Source of the DNA: Gemmatimonadota bacterium
GTDB lineage: Bacteria; Gemmatimonadota; Gemmatimonadetes; Gemmatimonadales; GWC2-71-9
NCBI GenBank assembly: GCA_003221825.1
Contig: QHUE01000222.1
Span: forward strand, 1-11,609
DNA length: 11,609 bases
Reading direction: 5' to 3'
The first letter of the stretch is position 1. Each line of letters opens with the position of its first letter. Below are positions 6,432 through 11,609 of this stretch, piece after piece. Position numbers and translations under genes: made by a program. The notes beneath the pieces were generated by a model that did not search any database, was not told the DNA's origin, and was given only the letters and a program-made list of their open reading frames with translations.

Positions 6432-8467
6432 GGCCGGTCGACCGGCGGACCGCGCCGGCCGGGAGTTGGAGGCGGGGGTTCGCGGGGGAGGACCTGGAGC
6501 CGCGCGCCGGCGGGCACCGCGGCACCGCGCGCGACGTGCATCCCCATCTCCCGCGCGAGCGAATCCTCGGCCGCGACGTAGGCCACACTCGGGTCGCCGT
6601 GGAACGCCCGTGTATAGGGAGATGCGGCGTAGCGCGCGTCGAGGAGCGCGACGATCGAATCGCGGCGGTCGGGCAGCACACTCAACGCGGCGATCAGTGC
6701 CTTGGGCGCGAACAGCGATGCGGTGTCGCCCGTGGCCGTCTCCAGAAACAGTCGGCCGGCGAGCGCCGGCGCTTGCAACGAATCCCGCGCCAATTCTGCA
6801 ACACGGAAGCGGGCGCCCGGTGTCTCCGCGACTGCCAGCACCTGTGTGAGCAGATCGACCAGGTGACTGGCGTCCTCGGTTCCGCTCGCGCCGCTCCGCA
6901 GCCGGCTCAGCTCGGCTGCGATCGGCTTCAAGTCGGCGAGCTGCGCGGCCCGCGTGATCAGGGCCCGCTGCTGGCCGACGAGGGCCCGGCCAGCGGCACC
7001 TGGCACGCGTGAGCGATTGAAATGCACGATGGCTGCGTCGTAGTCCCACCGCACCAGGGCGGCCTGCCCGGCGACGAACTCGGCGCGCGAGCGGCGCTCG
7101 GCATTCCTGGACGCGAGCGGCATCGCGAGCGCGGCGTCCGCGCGCGCGAGGTCACCGGCGGCGAGTGCGCATACGGCGTCCGCCAGGTCCATGCGCTCGC
7201 GCAGCGCGACCTCGGTGAGGCTGCCCTGCGCGCGCGCGAGCGGCGTGGCGGCATCCTGACACGACCCCGAGTAGGCCAGCCCTTCCGCCTGCAGCACCAA
7301 CGCCTTCGCGGTTCGCCCTGCCCGGGCCTTCGCCGCCGCCTGCGCCCACTGGGCGCGCGCCTCGGCGGTTTGACCGAGCTGCTCGAGGCGGCGGGCATCC
7401 CTGGCATGTTGCTCCGCATTCCACATGGCGTTGTACGACCCGCGATTGGTTGCGAAGCCGGTTTCGACGAGGATGGAGGGACGACGCGCTGCCGCGAGGA
7501 CGAGGAACGGACCCTGCTGCACACCGCGGTCTTCGCCGGGATGGATAGCCGCGACCTTGCCCTGCACCAGCTCTGCCAGACGCGCCGACTCACGGAGATA
7601 CTCATTGAGCTGCAGGTCGTTCAAGATGAATCCCAGCGGTCCGCCGGTCCCCGTGCTGGAGGTCTCGAAACGGAGCGCATCGTTTTCCATCTGCGCCACC
7701 CGCTTCTGATCTTCAGTCTTCGCGTCGGAGACGAAGTAGGTCTCTACGCCATTCACCTGAGTCTGCCGGCGTCCTGCGGGCATCGAATTCACGTGAATGC
7801 TCACGAACAGATCGCAGTCGGCTCGGCAGAACAGTGGGCGGCTCGCCAGATCGATCAGCGTATCGGTCGCGCGCGTGAGCACGACATTCAGACCGCGCCG
7901 CACCAGCTCGGCGCTCAGCAGTTTGCCGATGCCGAGGGTGATGTCCTTTTCGGTGATCCCGCGCGGCAGCGTGAGCCCGGGGTTCCCGGGATCGATCCCG
8001 CCATGCCCCGGATCGACGACGATGGTGTGGGCGAGCCGCAGGCCGGTGATCGGATTCGCTGTCGGCGCGGCGGTGGTTGGCGCGAGCGCCGGCCGTTCGT
8101 CCAGGCGGGCCAGCACCGGATCCCAGCGATACCGGCGCGCGAGGCGCGGGACGTAGTCGGTCAGCCAGTGCAACGGCAGGAACAGCGTATCGCGCGCGAT
8201 GTAGGGCGCGCCGACCAGCGGAAAGGCGGCACTGTCGCAACGGAAGAATGGTGCGCCCACATCGAAGTCGAAGACGCGCGTGCCCAGCGTGACCCGCGCG
8301 GCGGAACCATCGAGCGACACGGTCAGACCGAGCGGCTGCGCCAGCAACACCGCCGCCACGGCCGCCGTCCCCGCTTCGTTCGTCACGGGAATGCTGGCCT
8401 GGCCGCGCGAGGTCGCGATCAGGACCTGCTGCGGGATCAAGGCTGCCAGGAGCACAAGGAACATCAT
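6428..8467 (-). CDS. N-acetylmuramoyl-L-alanine amidase (Amidase_3) joined to a TPR-like helical domain
   Basis: A 679-residue exported protein. It begins with a hydrophobic signal segment (1-15) and a copper-amine-oxidase-like N-terminal domain (about 20-125). The zinc amidase domain spans about 147-341: VDPGHGG with His155, TEKD with Glu173, FVSIHVNS with His225, and the catalytic VETGF with Glu335. These ligands are all present, so it should cut the stem peptide from muramic acid. After ETGFATNR (336-342) the usual last helix of an amidase is absent. A helical, Ala-rich TPR-like region begins at once (YNAMWNAEQHARDARRLEQ, 345-363) and continues to about 620, ending in a Pro-rich tail. This second part looks like a separate exported TPR protein lacking its signal peptide. 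ATG start overlaps smpB (ATGA, 8464-8467); a second ATG follows directly. Confidence 0.88.
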   Translation of the reverse strand: MMFLVLLAALIPQQVLIATSRGQASIPVTNEAGTAAVAAVLLAQPLGLTVSLDGSAARVTLGTRVFDFDVGAPFFRCDSAAFPLVGAPYIARDTLFLPLHWLTDYVPRLARRYRWDPVLARLDERPALAPTTAAPTANPITGLRLAHTIVVDPGHGGIDPGNPGLTLPRGITEKDITLGIGKLLSAELVRRGLNVVLTRATDTLIDLASRPLFCRADCDLFVSIHVNSMPAGRRQTQVNGVETYFVSDAKTEDQKRVAQMENDALRFETSSTGTGGPLGFILNDLQLNEYLRESARLAELVQGKVAAIHPGEDRGVQQGPFLVLAAARRPSILVETGFATNRGSYNAMWNAEQHARDARRLEQLGQTAEARAQWAQAAAKARAGRTAKALVLQAEGLAYSGSCQDAATPLARAQGSLTEVALRERMDLADAVCALAAGDLARADAALAMPLASRNAERRSRAEFVAGQAALVRWDYDAAIVHFNRSRVPGAAGRALVGQQRALITRAAQLADLKPIAAELSRLRSGASGTEDASHLVDLLTQVLAVAETPGARFRVAELARDSLQAPALAGRLFLETATGDTASLFAPKALIAALSVLPDRRDSIVALLDARYAASPYTRAFHGDPSVAYVAAEDSLAREMGMHVARGAAVPAGARLQVLPREPPPPTPGRRGPPVDRP

Positions 8468-8919
8468 GTCCTTCTACCCTTCACCACGCGTGCCATCTCC
8501 CGCTCGGCGACGCGCCGCTTCAGGTCCTCCCGCTTGTCGTGCGCTTTCTTCGCTTTGGCGAGCGCGATCGCGACCTTGGCCAAGCCGTCCTTGAAGTAGA
8601 CCTCGAGCGGAACGACCGTGAGACCCTTCTGCGTCGTCGCTCCGAGCAGTTTGCGAATTTCGCGTTTGTGCAGCAGGAGTTTGCGGGAACGAGCCGGCGG
8701 AGGATTGTTGTAGCTGCCCGGTCCGTAGTGCGAAATCGTCATTCCTTCCAGCCAGACCTCACCATTGCGGACATGGGCGTAGGCCTCACTCAAGCTCGCC
8801 TTGCGGTCACGCAGCGACTTGACCTCGGTCCCGGTGAGGACGAGTCCGGCCTCCCAGGTTTCCAGGAGGTGGTAGTCATGCCGGGCGCGCGGGTTTCTGG
8901 CGATCGAGACTTTTTCCAC
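8464..8919 (-). CDS. smpB: SsrA (tmRNA)-binding protein
   Basis: A 151-residue SmpB, the partner of tmRNA in rescue of stalled ribosomes. The oligonucleotide-binding core is clear: IARNPRARHDY (6-16), EAGLVLTGTEVKSLRDRKASL (23-43), AYAHVRNGEVWLEGM (46-60), GSYNNPPPARSRKLLLHK (68-85). The C-terminal basic tail KREDLKRRVAEREMARVVKGRRT is the part that mimics the anticodon stem in the A site. The start is GTG at 8919, since an in-frame stop lies shortly upstream and no other start codon falls between. No clear Shine-Dalgarno is seen. It heads the smpB-amidase-pyrD-pyrF unit and diverges from tRNA-Leu. No tmRNA gene was found in the window. Confidence 0.96.
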   Translation of the reverse strand: MEKVSIARNPRARHDYHLLETWEAGLVLTGTEVKSLRDRKASLSEAYAHVRNGEVWLEGMTISHYGPGSYNNPPPARSRKLLLHKREIRKLLGATTQKGLTVVPLEVYFKDGLAKVAIALAKAKKAHDKREDLKRRVAEREMARVVKGRRT

Positions 8920-8941
8920 GATGACGTCGGCAAGATACGCA

Positions 8942-8971
8942 TTGACTTGGGGTTATACAACAATCTAGATT
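8942..8971 (+). promoter_or_regulatory. Promoter of tRNA-Leu
   Basis: TTGACT (-35, 8942-8947) and TAGATT (-10, 8966-8971) are separated by 18 nt. Transcription would begin around 8978, leaving a short 5' leader before the tRNA at 8992. The -10 box lies within a perfect 12-bp palindrome, CAATCTAGATTG (8961-8972). Confidence 0.6.
8952..8957 (-). promoter_or_regulatory. Candidate -10 element of smpB
   Basis: On the minus strand TATAAC matches five of six bases of the -10 consensus and would start transcription about 25 nt before the smpB GTG. A -35 is poor: TTGCGG (8978-8983) is 20 nt away. It lies between the -35 and -10 of the divergent tRNA promoter, so the two polymerases would compete. Confidence 0.4.
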
Positions 8972-8991
8972 GCCGTTCCGCAAAAGTCCCG

Positions 8992-9075
8992 GCCGAAGTG
9001 GTGGAACTGGTAGACGCGCTGGCTTCAGGAGCCAGTGGGCGCAAGCCCGTGGGGGTTCGAGTCCCCCCTTCGGCA
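8992..9075 (+). tRNA. tRNA-Leu (anticodon CAG)
   Basis: An 84-nt class II tRNA. The acceptor stem GCCGAAG (8992-8998) pairs with CTTCGGC (9068-9074), followed by discriminator A at 9075. The anticodon arm is CTGGC-TTCAGGA-GCCAG, giving anticodon CAG, which reads CUG (Leu). A long variable arm (GGGCGCAAGCCC region) and T arm GGGGG-TTCGAGT-CCCCC are present. CCA is not encoded: the sequence after A73 is CTC. The 3' end is one base from the stop codon of the convergent moeB-like gene, and no terminator follows. Confidence 0.97.
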
Positions 9076-9076
9076 C

Positions 9077-10219
9077 TCAGTATCGCGGTACCCCCGGATC
9101 CACTTCCCGCGCCCACGCATCGATCCCTCCCGCGAGGCTCCGCACGTTCGCGAATCCCGCCCCTTTGAGAATCTCGCGCGCCTTGAGCGAGCGCTGACCG
9201 TGATGACACAGCGTGATGATCTCGCTGTGCCCCGGCAGCTCGGACAGGCGCCCCGGTAGCTCGCGCAGTGGGATGTGGCGGGCTCCTTCGATGCGCGCGA
9301 TTTGCGCCTCGCGGGGCTCGCGCACGTCGAGCAATACGAGGTCGGGCTTGCGGCCACGCTCGAGCTGCAACTCAGCCGCACTAATCTCAGCCCCTTCCCC
9401 CATCCCCCCTCCTCCTTCGCCGCCTCCGCAGAACGCCTCGTAATCGATCAACGCGGTCACGGTCGGATTCGCACCGCACACCGGGCAGTCGGGATCCTTT
9501 TCGAGCGCCAGCTCCCGAAATTGCATCCGGCGACCGTCGAAGAGCACGAGACGGCCGATCAACGGCTCGCCGAACCCGACGATCAGTTTGATCGCTTCCA
9601 GCGCCTGCAGCGACCCGATGATCCCCGGCAGCACGCCCAGGACGCCACCCTCCGCGCACGAGGGCACGAGATCGGGCGGCGGCGGCTCCGCGTAGAGACA
9701 GCGATAGCACGGACCCTCCTTCGCGGAGAACACCGAGACCTGCCCGTCGAACCGAAAGACCGCGCCGTACACGTTGGGCTTGCCGAGGAACACACAGGCA
9801 TCGTTGACGAGATAGCGGGTCGGGAAATTGTCGGACCCGTCGACGACGATATCGAAGTCTCGCAGGATGTCGAGTGCATTCGCCGAGCTGAGGCGTGCGG
9901 CAAACGTCTCCACGGCGACGTGGGGGTTGATGTCGTGCAGACGCGCACGGGCGGAGTCGGTCTTCGGCGTGCCGATGTCCGATGTGCCGTGGAGGATTTG
10001 CCGCTGCAGATTGCTGCGATCGACGAGGTCAAAGTCGACGAGACCGATCGTTCCTACGCCCGCCGCCGCCAGATACAGGGCCGCCGGAGATCCGAGACCC
10101 CCCGCGCCGACCAACATCACGCGGGCATCCTTGAGCTTCGCTTGGCCGTCGAGACCGACATCAGGAAGGGTGAGGTGCCGCGAGTAGCGCAGCAGCTCCT
10201 CATGCGACAGCGGGATCAA
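9077..10219 (-). CDS. MoeB/ThiF-family adenylyltransferase with C-terminal rhodanese domain (MoeZ-type)
   Basis: A 380-residue two-domain enzyme. Residues 1-255 are an E1-like adenylating domain: RYSRHLTLPDVG (11-22), nucleotide loop GAGGLGS (38-44), DFDLVDRSNLQRQ (62-74), DGSDNFPTR (127-135), Cys188 in VPSCAEGGVLG, and a zinc site with C171/C174 and C245/C248. A Gly/Glu-rich linker (264-277) joins it to a rhodanese domain (about 278-376) with active loop CHHGQRS (338-344), so Cys338 can carry persulfide. Such enzymes activate the C-terminal glycine of sulfur carriers (MoaD, ThiS, CysO or TtuB types) and make the thiocarboxylate; the partner here is unknown. The TTG start overlaps the rrf2 stop (TTGA, 10216-10219). 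The stop is one base from tRNA-Leu on the other strand. Confidence 0.93.
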   Translation of the reverse strand: MIPLSHEELLRYSRHLTLPDVGLDGQAKLKDARVMLVGAGGLGSPAALYLAAAGVGTIGLVDFDLVDRSNLQRQILHGTSDIGTPKTDSARARLHDINPHVAVETFAARLSSANALDILRDFDIVVDGSDNFPTRYLVNDACVFLGKPNVYGAVFRFDGQVSVFSAKEGPCYRCLYAEPPPPDLVPSCAEGGVLGVLPGIIGSLQALEAIKLIVGFGEPLIGRLVLFDGRRMQFRELALEKDPDCPVCGANPTVTALIDYEAFCGGGEGGGGMGEGAEISAAELQLERGRKPDLVLLDVREPREAQIARIEGARHIPLRELPGRLSELPGHSEIITLCHHGQRSLKAREILKGAGFANVRSLAGGIDAWAREVDPGVPRY

Positions 10220-10668
10220 TTTCCGGATGCTACCCCGGCGATCTGGTACACTTGTGGCTCGGCATGCAGCAGGTCGGCGAGTGATACGCCGGCGAGCACC
10301 TCGTTGATACGGCGCTCGAGCAGGCGCCAGACGGGACGAATGCTGCAGGCGGTCGCCGGATCGCAGCGCTCATCGTCCACACGGTGCAGATCGCAGTTCA
10401 CCTCGAAGGTCACGTGCTCTGATGCCTCGATGACGTCCTTCACGCTCACCGACTGGGCCGGGCGCGCGAGCAAATAGCCGCCGCGGGCTCCGCGCACCGA
10501 CTCCACCAGGCCGGCCCGGCGCAGCCGCAACAGGATCTGTTCGACGTAGTCATGCGGCAGGCGTTCCTGCTCCGATAATTCGCGGGCGGCGACGGGACCT
10601 TCGCCCGCGCGCCTGGCCAGATGAATCGAAACGATCAGACCGTATTCCGCCCAGGTTGTCACGCGCAT
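10216..10668 (-). CDS. Rrf2-family transcriptional regulator with putative Fe-S cysteines
   Basis: A 150-residue regulator. The winged helix-turn-helix occupies about 5-75, with VAARELSEQERLPHDYVEQILLRLRRAGLV (26-55) and the family wing signature GARGGYLLARP (60-70). Three cysteines, C92, C102 and C108, sit where IscR has its [2Fe-2S] ligands (C92, C98, C104), although the first gap is longer (nine residues between C92 and C102). It may sense iron-sulfur status, redox or cysteine availability; its exact ligand is unknown. It overlaps the MoeZ-type gene by 4 nt, so regulator and sulfur-transfer enzyme share a transcript. The ATG at 10668 has no Shine-Dalgarno, and the promoter placement suggests a leaderless mRNA. 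Confidence 0.92.
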   Translation of the reverse strand: MRVTTWAEYGLIVSIHLARRAGEGPVAARELSEQERLPHDYVEQILLRLRRAGLVESVRGARGGYLLARPAQSVSVKDVIEASEHVTFEVNCDLHRVDDERCDPATACSIRPVWRLLERRINEVLAGVSLADLLHAEPQVYQIAGVASGN

Positions 10669-10674
10669 GGGAGC

Positions 10675-10703
10675 AATATGCGAGAGACGTTGTCGGGATT
10701 CAA
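10675..10703 (-). promoter_or_regulatory. Promoter of the rrf2-moeZ operon (probably leaderless)
   Basis: On the minus strand TTGAAT (10698-10703) and CATATT (10675-10680) are exactly 17 nt apart. Transcription would start about 6-7 nt downstream of the -10, at or next to the A of the rrf2 ATG (10668). No ribosome-binding sequence lies between. The -35 overlaps the stop codon of the upstream barrel gene. Confidence 0.5.
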
Positions 10704-11609
10704 TGGCTCGTCTGGTGCTCCAGCCGTGGGCTCAGACTGGCACCCACCTGGACGATGAATGCATTGCGATTGTTCGGATCATTGCGCTGCATCCACAAGA
10801 CCCGCGCGTTGACGTTGGCCATCAGAGTCCGGCCACTGAAGATGTCGGCGCCGAGACCGCCGTGCGCACCCTGGGCAACGCCGCGATCATCACCGATCTG
10901 CGGGAACCCCGCGAGCAACACCCCGAGCTCGGCGTACAGGCGTCCCCAGGCCGGATGCAGCGACGGCTCATATCCGGGGGCAAACAGGATCGCGTACGGA
11001 TCACAATTGGCCGAGCAGCCGGTTCGGACGCGCAGTGGCGCATAGTCGATCTGCAAGCCGAGCGACCCGCCCTTTTTTTGGTCACGGCGGAAGCGGACAC
11101 CAACCGTCGGGCCGCGACCTTCGAGGGGGCCACTGAGGGGGGTCAGCACGCCGACGGCCGGCCCGAGGGTGCCGTTCAACAATTGGGTTTTCTTGTTCGC
11201 ACTCCCGAACGCGAACGACACGTTGGCGCGCCCTTCGAGCGCTTTAATGGCGCTGTTCGGGACTTGAAAGAACCGTCCTTCGAAGAGCGCCGCGGCTTGC
11301 GTGCCAAGATTCACGCGCACGCCGAGACCGAACCCCAAGCCAAGCTCATTGGTCGTCTGGGCGGAGGTGTTGCAGCCCAGCGGCGCGAGCAACGGGTCCT
11401 GGTCGAGGACCCGCGCCAGCCCGACCTCGGTTGACGCGAATGGCGCGACGCCTTTCGCACCGATGGGATAGTAGTTCGACGCGAGCCCGACGAAGGTCAT
11501 CTGGCGCACGCAGCTGTTGCTCGAGAGATCGCCGTAACGCGAAACCTCGACGCCGAACTCGCCATCGTCGCCGGACAGCAGCGCGAGACTGCCGCCGAAC
11601 GACGTGAAC
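10700..11609 (-). CDS. Outer-membrane beta-barrel protein, partial; apparently two barrels in one ORF
   Basis: The frame is open to the right edge, so the start is outside the window; 302 complete codons are visible. No family name is recognised. The chain shows alternating hydrophobic/polar strands with aromatic ends and Gly/Asp turns: FGVEVSRYGDLS, MTFVGLASNYYP, NELGLGFGLGVRVNL, AALFEGRFFQVP, GRANVSFAFG, ending near 11198. Then GTLGPAVGVLTPLSGPLEGRG (about 11171-11109) looks like the first strand of a second mature barrel, followed by TVGVRFRRD, LGLQIDYAPL, RLYAELGVLL, MANVNARVLWM and FIVQVGASLSP. Small Cys-containing loops (Cys pairs near 11375 and 11010) may be disulfide-linked. The stop is 31 nt before rrf2 and no terminator is seen. 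Confidence 0.7.
   Translation of the reverse strand, partial: FTSFGGSLALLSGDDGEFGVEVSRYGDLSSNSCVRQMTFVGLASNYYPIGAKGVAPFASTEVGLARVLDQDPLLAPLGCNTSAQTTNELGLGFGLGVRVNLGTQAAALFEGRFFQVPNSAIKALEGRANVSFAFGSANKKTQLLNGTLGPAVGVLTPLSGPLEGRGPTVGVRFRRDQKKGGSLGLQIDYAPLRVRTGCSANCDPYAILFAPGYEPSLHPAWGRLYAELGVLLAGFPQIGDDRGVAQGAHGGLGADIFSGRTLMANVNARVLWMQRNDPNNRNAFIVQVGASLSPRLEHQTSH

Noticed and set aside
6432..7049. Upstream extension of the pyrD frame
   Set aside because: It overlaps the amidase/TPR gene and is Arg-rich; the GTG at 6431 with a 4-nt overlap gives the family N-terminus.
7022..8599. Plus-strand ORF of 525 codons opposite the amidase
   Set aside because: A shadow of the amidase/smpB codon pattern; crosses both genes and shows no recognisable motif.
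8961..8972. Palindrome CAATCTAGATTG as a phage or integron attachment site beside the tRNA
   Set aside because: It lies upstream of the tRNA, not at its 3' end; no integrase and no duplicated tRNA 3' end are present.
9275..10477. Plus-strand ORF of 400 codons opposite the MoeZ-type gene and rrf2
   Set aside because: Antisense to two genes with clear active-site motifs; no domain of its own.
10667..11434. Plus-strand ORF of 255 codons opposite the barrel gene
   Set aside because: The minus frame has beta-barrel strand periodicity and runs open to the window edge; the plus frame looks like a shadow.
1..11609. CRISPR array, insertion sequence or prophage
   Set aside because: No regularly spaced repeats, terminal inverted repeats, transposase or phage genes were seen on either strand.

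Overview
The window is a compact, visibly GC-rich bacterial chromosome segment. Genes are packed with 1-8 nt stop/start overlaps, and GTG or TTG starts are common (GTG: epimerase, rpoA, pyrD, pyrF, smpB; TTG: rpmJ, moeB-like). The gene set (smpB, amidase, pyrD, pyrF, an exported NTF2-like protein and the alpha ribosomal operon, plus a beta-barrel protein and a cell-wall amidase) indicates a diderm. My best guess is Gemmatimonadota or a relative, from the style of the amidase/TPR and barrel proteins. That is inference, not proof.

Layout, left to right. (1) 1-1242, minus strand: gmd followed by a partial sugar-nucleotide epimerase/reductase, a GDP-deoxyhexose module for surface glycans. (2) 1257-1448, plus strand: rpmB (L28), divergent from gmd with only 14 bp between start codons, ending at a strong hairpin terminator (1466-1493) that can serve both strands. 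(3) 4391 down to 1515, minus strand: the alpha operon rpmJ, rpsM-rpsK, rpsD, rpoA, rplQ. Here S13 and S11 are a single 230-residue ORF. (4) 8919 down to 4484, minus strand: smpB, an amidase/TPR fusion, pyrD (class 1B type), pyrF and an exported NTF2-like protein, almost all overlapping. (5) 8992-9075, plus strand: tRNA-Leu(CAG), divergent from smpB. (6) 10668 down to 9077, minus strand: an Rrf2-family regulator with three C-terminal cysteines, overlapping a MoeB/MoeZ-like E1 enzyme with a C-terminal rhodanese domain. (7) 11609 down to 10700, minus strand: the C-terminal part of an outer-membrane barrel ORF that looks like two barrels joined.

The unexpected theme is gene fusion. Three adjacent co-directional gene pairs appear joined in frame: rpsM to rpsK, amidase to TPR protein, and barrel to barrel. 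In each, the expected end of the upstream protein and the start of the downstream one seem missing. A fourth, smaller in-frame shortening may lie in pyrD. This could be real deletion-driven compaction or an assembly problem. The S13-S11 fusion is the most striking case because the two proteins sit in different parts of the 30S subunit.

No mobile element, CRISPR array, phage gene or integration site was seen. The longest gene-free stretch is about 92 bases (4392-4483).
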